Assembly: GCA_014192625.1 (NCBI GenBank)
Contig: BJHM01000010.1
Location: 1-64,000, forward strand
DNA: 64,000 nucleotides
Direction: 5' to 3'
Source of the DNA: Planctomycetota bacterium
GTDB lineage: Bacteria; Planctomycetota; UBA1135; UBA2386
The translations under genes were made by a program, and so were the position numbers. The notes under the pieces are model-generated. The model was not told the DNA's origin and made no database searches. It saw only the letters and a program-made list of their open reading frames with translations. Positions 46,726-55,926 of the stretch are shown here, in pieces. Position 1 is the first letter of the stretch. Each line of letters begins with the position of its first letter.

Positions 46726-47688
46726 ATGAACCGTCGTGCGCTTTGGTTTCAACACGCGTGGGCAATGGTTGTGTGCTGCTGTTTGCCGAGTTGCATCACC
46801 AAAAATCCCACACTGCCGCGGGCGATGATTGAATGGCGGATGGCGCACGAAGAGGAAGGGCAGCAGCTCGAACTTTGGCGTGATGGGCGGGTTTTGTTAC
46901 GCCGGATAGATCGAAGTGGTGATCCGCAGAGATCGACTTTGATCCGTTCCTTGCCTAGTTCCGAGGCTCGCGCAGAAGTGATCGCAGCGCTAGACATTTT
47001 GGTGCTCCGTTTGCCGCGCTGGGTGTATTTGCCTGCTTCTGCGAGCAGTTTGCGCGTGGTGCTTTATATCGACGGCGCTGTGTGCCAGGAGTCGTTCGTT
47101 GCTGTGCAGAAGGACCTTCGCGAGTGGCTTCGCGCGATCGCAAACACGGATGCCGCCGTGTTGTCATTCGTCGACCTGCTGCTTGCTTCGCCCGTCTCAC
47201 AGGCGGCGTTCACATTCATGCCTGGCGATGACCCGAACAAATTGCTGCCGCTGCTCTCCACAGCATGCCCTGATCGGTCGTTGCGCGAGCTTGCTTGCCA
47301 AATCGTGCAGGAAGAATACGCCTTACAGATTCTACCTGCATTGCGGACCTCCTTTGCGGAGACACTACGCAACGATGCCGTTGGTGATTATTTACTGGCA
47401 GTAACTTTGCTTGCGCTTGGTTGTGTTGACGGTGTTGCGTGCGTGCTCAATGCGGCATTGGCCAAGGAAAACGTGACTATTCTCATCGCGCAAAAGCTCA
47501 ACGCGGAAGAGCTCAACGCGCAAAAAGCCAGCGCATGCGCGCTGTTGGCCAATTACTTCCGCACTCGGTTTCTAAATCACCCAGACCCACTGCTTGCGCC
47601 AAATCTGTTCTTGGCATTTATCGCCGAGCATCGAGCAACGCTGGTGATGGATACGCGGCGTCACTGCTTTGTGTTCAGCGAGCCATAA
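46726..47688 (+). CDS. Putative lipoprotein of unknown function
   Basis: 320 residues from ATG 46726. The signal MNRRALWFQHAWAMVVCCC runs into LPSCITKN, a good lipobox. The mature protein has a first beta-rich half (EEEGQQLELWRDGRVLLRRI) and a helical second half rich in Leu and Ala. I recognise no family. It is flanked by the TonB receptor, 227 bases upstream, and the convergent glnS; a hairpin lies just after its stop. Confidence 0.6.
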   Translation: MNRRALWFQHAWAMVVCCCLPSCITKNPTLPRAMIEWRMAHEEEGQQLELWRDGRVLLRRIDRSGDPQRSTLIRSLPSSEARAEVIAALDILVLRLPRWVYLPASASSLRVVLYIDGAVCQESFVAVQKDLREWLRAIANTDAAVLSFVDLLLASPVSQAAFTFMPGDDPNKLLPLLSTACPDRSLRELACQIVQEEYALQILPALRTSFAETLRNDAVGDYLLAVTLLALGCVDGVACVLNAALAKENVTILIAQKLNAEELNAQKASACALLANYFRTRFLNHPDPLLAPNLFLAFIAEHRATLVMDTRRHCFVFSEP

Positions 47689-47699
47689 CGATTGCCGAG

Positions 47700-47722
47700 C
47701 AGGACCACTGGCAGTGGTCCTG
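47700..47722. terminator. Bidirectional terminator hairpin between lipoprotein gene and glnS
   Basis: CAGGACCACT (47700-47709) pairs perfectly with AGTGGTCCTG (47713-47722) across the loop GGC. It lies in the 39-base gap between two convergent stop codons. There is no long T-run. Confidence 0.6.
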
Positions 47723-47727
47723 TGGCA

Positions 47728-49410
47728 TTACTTGCCTTGCTTCTTCTGCGCTTTTTGCCACGCATCCTTCAAGGTCACCGTGCGTAAAAACACCAACTCT
47801 GACGGCTTGCTGTCTTTGCTGTCGCAGGTGAAGTAGCCGATTCTTTCAAACTGATATCGATCGCCACCGCGTGCATCCTGCAAGCTTGGTTCAAGCTTGC
47901 CGCGCACGACGACCAACGACTTCGGGTTTAGGAACTCGAGGAAGTCGTGCCCTTCTTGTTCGGCCGGGTCCTTTACCGTGAACAGATGCGACAGGAGGCG
48001 CACTTCGGCATCGAGCGCGTGCGCTGCGGATACCCAGTGGATAGTCGCCTTCACCTTGCGTCCGTCAGGTGCGTTGCCGCCCTTCGTCAAAGGGTCGTAG
48101 GTGCAGCGCACGGCCGTGATGTTGCCATCAGCATCTTTGTCGATGCCGGTGCACTTCACAAAATACCCGTAGCGCAACCGAACTTCGCGCCCTGGTGCCA
48201 TGCGGAAGAAATCTTTTGGCGGGTTCTCCATGAAATCGTCGCGCTCGATCCATAGCTCGCCTGCGAACGGCACCTGACGCGAGCCTGAGGTCGCATCTTC
48301 CGGGTTGTTGATGGCCTCGACCAACTCGACTTCACCTTGTGGCCAGTTCTCAATTACGACCTTGAGCGGGTCGAGCACGGCCATGCGACGTTGCGAAGTC
48401 TTGTTGAGATGTTCGCGCAAATGGAAGTCGAGCAACTCGTGCTCGTGCGTGCTGTTGAAGCGCGCGATGCCGATGTGCTTACAGAATGCGCGCAGGGCCT
48501 CTTTCGTGTAGCCGCGCCGACGCATGCCGCGCAACGTCGGCATTCTCGGGTCGTCCCAGCCTTGCACGTGGCCGCCTTCCACCAATTGCAGCAGCTTCCG
48601 CTTGCTGGTCAGCAGGTATTCGACGTTGAGCCGCGCAAATTCGATCTGTTGTGGCTTGTAGATGCCGAGCGAGTCGCAGAACCAATCGTACAGCGGCCGA
48701 TGGTGCTCGAACTCGAGCGTGCACAACGAATGCGTGATGCCTTCAATCGAATCCGATTCGCCGTGGGCCCAGTCGTACATCGGGTAGATGCACCACTTGG
48801 CACCGGTGCGCTGGTGGTGCATGTGCCGGATGCGATACATCACCGGGTCGCGCAGGTTGATGTTGGCGTGCGCCATGTCGATCTTCGCGCGCAACACCTT
48901 TTGACCGTCGCCAAACTTGCCATCGCGCATCTCGAAAAACAGGCGCAAGTTTTCTTCTGGGGTCCGATCGCGGAACGGGCTGTTTTTACCCGGCGCGGTC
49001 AACGTGCCGCGCGATGCTGAAATCGCCTCGGCAGTCTGATCATCGACGTAGGCAAGGCCTTTTTCGACAAGCTGCGTTGCCCAAGTGTAGAGCTGCGGGA
49101 AGTAGTCGGCGGCGTAATACATGCCATCCCAGCTAAAGCCGAGCCAGCGCAAGTCGGCTTGGATTGCCTCGACGTATTCTTGGTCCTCAGCAGCGGGATT
49201 GGTGTCGTCCATCCGCAGGTTGCACCGGCCGCCAAATTCATTTGCAACGCCAAATGACAGGCAGATTGCCTTCGCATGACCGATGTGCAAATAGCCATTC
49301 GGCTCTGGTGGAAAGCGTGTGACGACTTGCTTTATCTTGCCGGATTGCAAGTCCGCGCGGATGCGTTCGCGGATGAAATCGGTCGGAGAAGTGTCGGCGG
49401 CCTCGATCAT
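47728..49410 (-). CDS. glnS: Glutaminyl-tRNA synthetase
   Basis: 560 residues from ATG 49410 ([20 protein letters not shown]). The class I landmarks are [16 protein letters not shown] (HIGH) and [12 protein letters not shown] (a KMSKS variant, TSKRK). [20 protein letters not shown] and [20 protein letters not shown] match the GlnRS rather than GluRS subgroup, and the C-terminal anticodon-binding barrels are complete ([20 protein letters not shown]). It charges tRNA-Gln directly, so the cell need not depend on the GatCAB transamidation route for this tRNA. It is divergent from the ferredoxin-like gene. Confidence 0.96.
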   Translation of the reverse strand: MIEAADTSPTDFIRERIRADLQSGKIKQVVTRFPPEPNGYLHIGHAKAICLSFGVANEFGGRCNLRMDDTNPAAEDQEYVEAIQADLRWLGFSWDGMYYAADYFPQLYTWATQLVEKGLAYVDDQTAEAISASRGTLTAPGKNSPFRDRTPEENLRLFFEMRDGKFGDGQKVLRAKIDMAHANINLRDPVMYRIRHMHHQRTGAKWCIYPMYDWAHGESDSIEGITHSLCTLEFEHHRPLYDWFCDSLGIYKPQQIEFARLNVEYLLTSKRKLLQLVEGGHVQGWDDPRMPTLRGMRRRGYTKEALRAFCKHIGIARFNSTHEHELLDFHLREHLNKTSQRRMAVLDPLKVVIENWPQGEVELVEAINNPEDATSGSRQVPFAGELWIERDDFMENPPKDFFRMAPGREVRLRYGYFVKCTGIDKDADGNITAVRCTYDPLTKGGNAPDGRKVKATIHWVSAAHALDAEVRLLSHLFTVKDPAEQEGHDFLEFLNPKSLVVVRGKLEPSLQDARGGDRYQFERIGYFTCDSKDSKPSELVFLRTVTLKDAWQKAQKKQGK

Positions 49411-49463
49411 GGAGGAGTGTGGTAGCGGCAGCTTGAGGGTGGGGCAAGTATGCTGCTGCACTG

Positions 49464-51053
49464 ATGACTCCGCCGCCGCTGCCTTTATTGAAGTCTGCCC
49501 CCCGATCGGCCTTGCCTCGACTCGACCGCCACAAGCCCAAAGGTGGCGTTGTTCGTTCGTCGCGGAGTTCTCGCTTTCGCGCCATAGTTTTGATCGCCGT
49601 GCACCTGTTGATTGGTATTCACGTTGTGCAATGGCTCATGTCCGGCACGACGGTTTCGCCGGTAGAACCATCCGAGGCTGGCTATCTGCTGGACGCGGGC
49701 AAGCTCAACACAGGCTTCATTTTATTCGTCGTGTTGATCTTGGGTACCCTGGTCTTCGGCCGCTGGTTTTGCGGCTGGGCTTGCCACGTTGTCGCGCTGC
49801 AGGACTTGTCGGCATGGCTGCTCGGCAAGTTCGGGATGCGACCTCGTCCGGTGCGTAGCAGGCTGCTCGTTTTGTTGCCGTTCGCCGTGGCGTTCCATAT
49901 GTTTTTCCAGGGACAGGTGGAGCGGTTTTTTTACGGGGTAGCCAATAAGCCGATCGAGACTGCGTTCTTGACGACGGATCTTTGGGAGCGGTTTCCTGGG
50001 CCGATCATGGGATTTCTCACCTTCCTCGTCGTCGGTTTCCTGATCGTCTGGTGGCTCGGCGGCAAGGGCTTCTGCACCTATGGCTGTCCCTATGGCGCAG
50101 TCTTTTCGGTGGCAGATCGTTTCGCGCCTGGCCGTATTCGTGTCACGGATGCCTGCGATTCGTGCGGCCATTGCACTTCGGTCTGCACCAGCAATGTTCG
50201 CGTGCACGAAGAAGTGGCGATTCATAAGCAGATCGTCGATCCAGCGTGCATGAAGTGCATGGACTGTGTTTCCGTCTGCCCAAAGGAAGCACTGTATTTT
50301 GGCTTCACGACGCCAAAGCCCTTTGCCATTAGCCAGCAGAAGATCAAGTCGCGTGCCGACTTCACTTGGCCCGAGGAGATCGCGCTAGCGGTGGTCGCCT
50401 GCGCGTCCACGGTGGCCTTTCGCGGCGCTTGGTTTTTTGAGCATGTGCCGTTCTTGATGGCGGTTGGCCTTGGCGTAATCACTGCGGTGTTTGCGCTACT
50501 CGGGTGGCGCATCCTCGTGCAGCGCGACGTGAGTTTTCAGCACACCCGAATGAAGCAAGACGGTGTGCGGCTTTCGGCCGGCACGTGGTCGTTGGTGTTC
50601 GTTTTGGCATGGCTGCTGCTCGTGATTGATACGGGGGTCGTGCGCTATCACTCTGCTGCAGCCAATGTGATGGCTTTGAGCATCGCGAGCTTTAATGAGC
50701 CTGCGAAGCGCAAAGCCGACCTGCAAGCGATGGACGCAAGGCTGCTGCGTGCGCAGTCGTGGTCGTTGTTTGTTGATCCAGAGATTCATCGCAAGCGCGG
50801 TCTCGCGCTGCGGGATCTAGCCATGCTAAACAGCGACAAGAATCTGATGTTGGAAGCGGAGGCTCAGTTGTCGGCGGCACTCTTGCATAGGCCCAGCGAT
50901 CCATCTGTTTTGGTCCCGCTGGCGGACGTTTTGCATGTGCTTTTGCGTGATGACGAGGCGTTCTTGTTGCTGCAAAGGGCCAAGGTCGCTGCACCCAATA
51001 ACGAAGAAGTCCTGCAGCGATTGCAGTCGTTCCAAAGCGGCGGTCGGAAGTAG
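49464..51053 (+). CDS. Membrane polyferredoxin (NapH/NosR/CcoG-like) with TPR-like C-terminal tail
   Basis: 529 residues. Five or six helices flank the conserved [17 protein letters not shown] and [17 protein letters not shown] loops, the polyferredoxin signature. Two 4Fe-4S motifs follow: [15 protein letters not shown] and [15 protein letters not shown]. Two more helices come at about 310-350, and after a last helix near residue 375-395 the chain continues in a soluble helical tail (about 400-529) with TPR-like repeats ([20 protein letters not shown]). It should move electrons in the membrane, but the partner is unknown. The tail is not part of the usual family. Confidence 0.85.
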   Translation: MTPPPLPLLKSAPRSALPRLDRHKPKGGVVRSSRSSRFRAIVLIAVHLLIGIHVVQWLMSGTTVSPVEPSEAGYLLDAGKLNTGFILFVVLILGTLVFGRWFCGWACHVVALQDLSAWLLGKFGMRPRPVRSRLLVLLPFAVAFHMFFQGQVERFFYGVANKPIETAFLTTDLWERFPGPIMGFLTFLVVGFLIVWWLGGKGFCTYGCPYGAVFSVADRFAPGRIRVTDACDSCGHCTSVCTSNVRVHEEVAIHKQIVDPACMKCMDCVSVCPKEALYFGFTTPKPFAISQQKIKSRADFTWPEEIALAVVACASTVAFRGAWFFEHVPFLMAVGLGVITAVFALLGWRILVQRDVSFQHTRMKQDGVRLSAGTWSLVFVLAWLLLVIDTGVVRYHSAAANVMALSIASFNEPAKRKADLQAMDARLLRAQSWSLFVDPEIHRKRGLALRDLAMLNSDKNLMLEAEAQLSAALLHRPSDPSVLVPLADVLHVLLRDDEAFLLLQRAKVAAPNNEEVLQRLQSFQSGGRK

Positions 51054-51065
51054 CGCGCGCTAGAA

Positions 51066-51107
51066 ACGAGTGACGGCCTGCAGGCGATCCTGCAGGCCGT
51101 CACTCGT
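51066..51107. terminator. Perfect bidirectional terminator hairpin
   Basis: A 19-bp stem, ACGAGTGACGGCCTGCAGG (51066-51084) with its exact complement at 51089-51107, closes on the loop CGAT. It lies between two convergent genes. No T-run is visible, but the length and perfection make it the strongest hairpin in the window. Confidence 0.75.
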
Positions 51108-51142
51108 TCGACAGAGTTAGTAGCCGTCTCTCGATCGGACGC

Positions 51143-52747
51143 TTACGGGCAGCCAGTCATGCCAATGCGGACTCCGAGTCCATTGCTCACATCCACGCCG
51201 CCAAGCACCGCGCCTGCGGTGACGAGGCTGCCGGATTGGAAGTTGATCTGCATTGCGTCGATGCCAGGTGGAATCGGCAACGGCAGCGTTGCATTGCCTA
51301 GCGCGTCGGTCAGCACGAAGGCAAACGTGCCCATCGTGGTCGCATCGAGGAACTGGCTACAGCCCAAAGCGAGTGGGATGTTCGCGGTGCCAAAGCTAAA
51401 CAGTGTCACCACGCCAGTGACCGGCGTAGTGGCGATTTTTAGCGCGAAGGACGGTGCTGGGATCGTGGCGATTCCGTTGGCAGAGAGCCGCACGTTTGAT
51501 GTGCCGCAGCCAGCGCCGAGGTACACGTTTGGCACCGATCCTGGAATCGTCGAAGGAACTACCACCGAGAGGGCGCCGAGGCCGATGCGTGCTTCGTCAA
51601 ACGTAACGTTGCCGGTTACCGGCGAGGCATCGCTGTCGAACCAGTAGTTGAAGAGCGTGTTCCAGTTTTGTGGGTTGGTGGAAGGGGCCAAGAATGCAAT
51701 CTCGCTGGTGCCAACGCTGGTCGTCCATTGATTGAGTGCATTGTCGTCGATGTCGCGGAAGCCGAGATTGAAGACGCGTGCCGACGAGCAGGTCGGGATT
51801 CGGAACGCAGCTGCACCGCGGTAGTTGTCGACGTTTTGGACGACGTATTCGTAGTGCCAAAGTCCGTTGGTTGGTCCGGTCACTTTGACGGCAACTGCAA
51901 AGCGGCCATCGTCGTTCCCATTGCCAGCCATCGTGACAGTTGAGCCGGTCCAGCGATTCAGGATCGTGCCTGCGAGGACGGCACCGTTATTGGCAGAACT
52001 CCAGGCGCCGGTTGTTACGTTGCGCGTGTAGGTCACGCCGCGGCTCATCAGGTTGTCGGAGCGGTTAACCTGGCTTTCACCTTCGTGGATGAGGTGAATC
52101 TGTGACCAGTATGATGCGCCAGGGAGGGCGAGGTTGCTTTCCTTCAGTGTGACGCGGTTCTTTACAGCGCCAAAGCCAGTCGTGCTGAGACTGCGGATGC
52201 CATCGGTGTTATTTGGTGCGCCGACTTCGGGATCGCCGCGATCGAAATAACTGCCAGTGTGATTCCACGTCCCCAAGAACGGATTGATTTCATCGGCAGG
52301 GCCAAGGTAGGTCTGGCTCGCGTTGTTGCCCGCGGAGTATACATCGCCGCAACCGACGAACATCTGGCTGCCCGAGGTTGGATTTGAGCAAGGCAAGCAA
52401 GGACCAGAAGCAGTGTTCAAGGACAAGAACGCGTGCTTGCAGAAGGATCGATCAGAGACCTGTTCGAATCGGTCGCTTAGGAGCCGCGCGATGATGAAGC
52501 CAAACTTGGGATGGTTTTCACTCATTGTGGCAAACCATGGGATCGCGATGGATCCATTGTTGCACATGGTGTTGCTCGATGAAAAACCGACTAGTCCGCC
52601 CGGATAAGCTGCGCCGGTGCGGCCCCAACAAGTCGGGCTGCCGATGTCGTATAGATTGCCATTGAGGCCAGGCACAGTGTTTGACTGCGCGGCCAAACTT
52701 GCAGAGAGGGCCGCAAGAACTGCGAAAGTGAAAATTTGTTTTTGCAT
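51143..52747 (-). CDS. Secreted protein with lineage-specific C-terminal beta module
   Basis: 534 residues from ATG 52747 (QKQIFTFAVLAALSASLAAQ, a clear signal peptide); the frame is open to 52807. The body is rich in Asn, Gly, Thr and Ser with several Cys pairs and beta-strand character. The last 130 residues, starting at VYLGAGCGTSNVRLSANG and running through LALGCSQFLDATTMGTFAF, end with LTDALGNATLPLPIPPG and a final strand. This layout resembles the C-terminal modules repeated in many secreted proteins of marine planctomycetes. No enzymatic motif is visible. It is likely an extracellular or surface protein; the binding target is unknown. Confidence 0.7.
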   Translation of the reverse strand: MQKQIFTFAVLAALSASLAAQSNTVPGLNGNLYDIGSPTCWGRTGAAYPGGLVGFSSSNTMCNNGSIAIPWFATMSENHPKFGFIIARLLSDRFEQVSDRSFCKHAFLSLNTASGPCLPCSNPTSGSQMFVGCGDVYSAGNNASQTYLGPADEINPFLGTWNHTGSYFDRGDPEVGAPNNTDGIRSLSTTGFGAVKNRVTLKESNLALPGASYWSQIHLIHEGESQVNRSDNLMSRGVTYTRNVTTGAWSSANNGAVLAGTILNRWTGSTVTMAGNGNDDGRFAVAVKVTGPTNGLWHYEYVVQNVDNYRGAAAFRIPTCSSARVFNLGFRDIDDNALNQWTTSVGTSEIAFLAPSTNPQNWNTLFNYWFDSDASPVTGNVTFDEARIGLGALSVVVPSTIPGSVPNVYLGAGCGTSNVRLSANGIATIPAPSFALKIATTPVTGVVTLFSFGTANIPLALGCSQFLDATTMGTFAFVLTDALGNATLPLPIPPGIDAMQINFQSGSLVTAGAVLGGVDVSNGLGVRIGMTGCP

Positions 52748-52833
52748 CGTAGATCTAGTGCTAGGAACACCAGCCATCAAGTTAGTTGGATCATGCCAAT
52801 TTCTCATGAGATAACCGCTTGGGGACAGTGATT

Positions 52834-53460
52834 TTACGGGTAGTTTTTGCTTGATAGGGGCCGAAAATCACACGCAAGCAAAGCCGATCGCGTAGCAAAA
52901 CTCGCAAAACCGAGTGGCTGACAGAGCCTCATTTCGGCGCGCAACAAGAGAGTGCGGTCTGCAAGTGGCACTCTCAGGAACTCTTTGTCATCGAGGTCCA
53001 CCTCAACTCGATCGTCAGAGACCCTGAGGACAACCTGCACCGGCACGCCGTTGTTGAAGTGGCGAAGGCGGCGGGTGTCGTTGTGCGCAGCGTCCATGTC
53101 GTCTAGGTTGGACAAGCCGCATACAGCACCGCCCCAGCCGCCTAGCACGAGCGTCAAATGGGAGCCGCGCACGGGAAAGGTCAGCCCACAGAAGAAGTCG
53201 TTGCCTTGCAGTCGTACGGCCCGGAGGCGAAGTTCATATTCGCGTGGTAGATTCGGTGCTGCGATGACGCCGGTTAGCGGACTGCCGGCTTCGAGAATCA
53301 TCGCGCCATCCTGCATGTGGATCGTGCCGTCGCCACCAAAGATCACCGGGGTCCAGGGTGCAAGCGAGGCTTTGCTGAATAGCGATTGCCAGGTCGATGC
53401 CGGTGACGTGACGCACCCATCGAGGCACAAAAGCGACAGCATTGCCAGTGCGCGAATCAC
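52834..53460 (-). CDS. DUF1080-like lipoprotein
   Basis: 208 residues from GTG 53460, which overlaps the stop of the upstream toroid gene by 4 bp (53457-53460). The signal IRALAMLSLLCLDGC ends in a lipobox. The mature part resembles a concanavalin-like 3-keto-disaccharide hydrolase (DUF1080) sandwich: GGDGTIHMQDGAMILEAGSP, REYELRLRAVRLQGNDFFCG and RVSDDRVEVDLDDKEF are typical strand pairs. Members act on or bind glycans. It is the last gene of a four-gene minus-strand operon that includes a GH29 fucosidase. Confidence 0.65.
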   Translation of the reverse strand: MIRALAMLSLLCLDGCVTSPASTWQSLFSKASLAPWTPVIFGGDGTIHMQDGAMILEAGSPLTGVIAAPNLPREYELRLRAVRLQGNDFFCGLTFPVRGSHLTLVLGGWGGAVCGLSNLDDMDAAHNDTRRLRHFNNGVPVQVVLRVSDDRVEVDLDDKEFLRVPLADRTLLLRAEMRLCQPLGFASFATRSALLACDFRPLSSKNYP

Positions 53461-55859
53461 CTGCCGGTGAGCACTGGCAGGGTGCTCTGTTTTAGAAATA
53501 GGATCGCCATCGCGTTGCGTTCGATGTCCTGACACCCGCTCAAATCTGCCGGCCAGCCGCCACTTTCCTGTTGTGCGCCGCACAACACCATGGCGCCTTC
53601 AAAATACCAGTCGCGGTCTTGGATCAGCGCGATGCCCGACAGCAGCGCCGCGCGTTCGAAGCCATAGAGGTAGTAGTAAAACCAACTCTGCCTTCGTTCG
53701 ACGTACCCGGGGTGGCAGCGCACTGAGAAGTTCTGCGCCAGCCACGCAAATCCGGAGTTGCGTGCAGCGGTGGCGGCGTTCTGGAGTCGCGTGAGTTTGG
53801 GGCCGCCCTGGTCGAGCAGCGCCGCCTGGCAGATGGCAAGTCCGGTGATGCCCGCGCACGTCATGCTGCCCCACACCGGCGAAGGCCCTCCGTTATCCTT
53901 TGGATATTGGTAGTTCCAACCTGCGGCTTTGGTGCTGAAGCGGCTGACGGTCCGCTTGTACGTAGAGTCGCCTTGCATGCGCGCCATCGTTCGGTAGTCG
54001 ACAAGGTCGAGATCGGTCTTGCCCTGGCCCTCGACTTGTGCGCTGAGCAAATGGTTGGCGGCGGATTCCCATATTTGCGCCGCCACTGGCACGTCGCAGA
54101 GATGCGCTGAGTAAAGACCCAGCAGGCCGTATTGATTTACGGAGTGGTCAAACCATTCACCTCGCACATAACCAAAGCGCAGGAGTGATTTCGATGCGGC
54201 ACCAATGGAGTGATCGCTCGGATCCATCTCGACGCGGGTGTCAACGTTTTTGAGCAATTGCGCGGTCCATGCGGTCATCAGCAGAAGGTCCGCAGCAGTG
54301 ACCTTGCGCTTGCTTGGCCGGTCGATCGCACCATCTCGCAAGTTTTGCCACTCATTTTCGGGGGCGTAGTAGGCCTCCAGTGCCATCAATGCGTTGCCGA
54401 GCGAGTAGGTGTCGACTAAATTTCGCTGCCGCAACTCGGTGAGACAGCGCTGCAGAACCTCGTCTTTTTTGTCAACGCCACCCTTGATCAGTGCCAGCAG
54501 GCCAAGTGCGAGGCGACCGCTGTTGTAGCTGCGATTCGAATCCTTGGCATCCGGGGTTAGTCCAAAAAAATTGCTGTTCGCGTCGGCCAACTGCGTGCGC
54601 AAATGCGCAGTGCCTTTTTTTAGGGCCGCAATGACGAGCGCCTTGAATGCCGTGTCCTGGTTTTGGTGGGTAGTTGCGAGCTGCCAGCTTTCAACTTGCT
54701 GGAGTTCGGCGGCCACATCTTTAAAATTCTTGCCGCGCAGGATTCGACCGCTCAATTCGCTTCGCATTTCCAACACGCGTGCGCGGCCATCATTGATTTC
54801 GAGGCGGCGCTGGATCTGAAGTTTGCCATCAAACTGGTAAATCGCGTTTGACTGTCCATGCCACTTTACGAACCTTTCCGTGTCGCCTTTGAGTTCGATT
54901 TCCTCGGCCGAATTGACAGTGAAGTCGAGCGTCTGCCAGCCATCTGCGGCAACCGGGAGTGCTTTGCCGCGCAGGTTCAAGTCGCCAAGGTGGTAGAGGC
55001 GGAACACAAAAAGGCTGAGGGGCCCGCCGGTCCTGCCGCGCTGTAGGTCCATGCCAGCTAGCCAGCCGAGCTCGCGTAGGTCCCCGGCGTTGTCGCGCAA
55101 GCGCTGTCGGGCGGGGTCGAGTTCGCCAGAAAGAAGCATCGGTGGTGGTCGGTAATTGCCAAACAGATCGCCGTAAACTTGTGCGCCGCGCTCCCGATCC
55201 TCACGGAGCACTTTTTGGATGTCTTCGCTCGTCTTCACCCCCGGCGGCAGGGTCGTAATGCACCCGATCGACAGGTCGAGAAATTGTGCGCCACCAATGT
55301 TGTTGCACTGCACGGCGATCAAGTTCTCCCCCGACGTGAACGATTGCAGCGCTTTGCCCATTAGCACAAAGAGATGGTTGCGGCCGTAGCTATCGTCCTC
55401 GAGCAACTGTGTGCCGTTACAGGAGACCTTAAAGCCGTCATCGTGGTCGATGCGGAAAATGATGGCTTGTGGTTTGCGTTTTCCGAGATCGAGTTTGCCG
55501 CGCAGGCAAAGAGTGCCGGTTTTCCAAGCCGTACGTTGTCTTGGTTGCAGTTCCAGTTCGTTGCCGAACTCGCTGGTGCCGATTGGCCAGCCGGAGTCGT
55601 CGAAGGCCGTGGTGGCAAAATCTGCTGGCTGTTTGCCGAGTTCGCAGGTGTGGTAGCGCCAGTCAAAACCACCGTGATTCGCGTCAGGGATGAGCCATTG
55701 CGTGCGCATTTGCGATGGCGGGCCGGAGACTTCCCAGCGCTCGCTCTTGCGGATGTAAGTGATCGCGCCGCGCGGGGGGATGTCCCATGCGAGGGACTGA
55801 GACAGCACCACAGAATGACACAGCAAAGTGGTCAGCGTCGCGTTGCTTAGCCAATGCAT
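53457..55859 (-). CDS. Secreted alpha/alpha-toroid protein with N-terminal jelly-roll domain
   Basis: 800 residues from ATG 55859 (HWLSNATLTTLLCHSVVLSQ signal). The region of about 45-180 resembles the jelly-roll of GH2-like proteins: FATTAFDDSGWPIGTSEFG, TGTLCLRGKLDLG and FRIDHDDGFKVSCNGTQL. After a mixed middle section, the last 350 residues are helical repeats of the squalene-cyclase/prenyltransferase-like toroid type, with QESGGWPADLSGCQDIERNA near the end. The function of such planctomycete proteins is not known, though the partners (GH29 gene upstream, DUF1080-like gene overlapping downstream) suggest glycan binding or cleavage. Confidence 0.65.
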   Translation of the reverse strand: MHWLSNATLTTLLCHSVVLSQSLAWDIPPRGAITYIRKSERWEVSGPPSQMRTQWLIPDANHGGFDWRYHTCELGKQPADFATTAFDDSGWPIGTSEFGNELELQPRQRTAWKTGTLCLRGKLDLGKRKPQAIIFRIDHDDGFKVSCNGTQLLEDDSYGRNHLFVLMGKALQSFTSGENLIAVQCNNIGGAQFLDLSIGCITTLPPGVKTSEDIQKVLREDRERGAQVYGDLFGNYRPPPMLLSGELDPARQRLRDNAGDLRELGWLAGMDLQRGRTGGPLSLFVFRLYHLGDLNLRGKALPVAADGWQTLDFTVNSAEEIELKGDTERFVKWHGQSNAIYQFDGKLQIQRRLEINDGRARVLEMRSELSGRILRGKNFKDVAAELQQVESWQLATTHQNQDTAFKALVIAALKKGTAHLRTQLADANSNFFGLTPDAKDSNRSYNSGRLALGLLALIKGGVDKKDEVLQRCLTELRQRNLVDTYSLGNALMALEAYYAPENEWQNLRDGAIDRPSKRKVTAADLLLMTAWTAQLLKNVDTRVEMDPSDHSIGAASKSLLRFGYVRGEWFDHSVNQYGLLGLYSAHLCDVPVAAQIWESAANHLLSAQVEGQGKTDLDLVDYRTMARMQGDSTYKRTVSRFSTKAAGWNYQYPKDNGGPSPVWGSMTCAGITGLAICQAALLDQGGPKLTRLQNAATAARNSGFAWLAQNFSVRCHPGYVERRQSWFYYYLYGFERAALLSGIALIQDRDWYFEGAMVLCGAQQESGGWPADLSGCQDIERNAMAILFLKQSTLPVLTGR

Positions 55860-55926
55860 CGGTGTGCGAAGTTTGCCAAGCACCTGCCATTTATCGAGTG
55901 CCGAGTAGCGAGATTTTTCAAGCACG

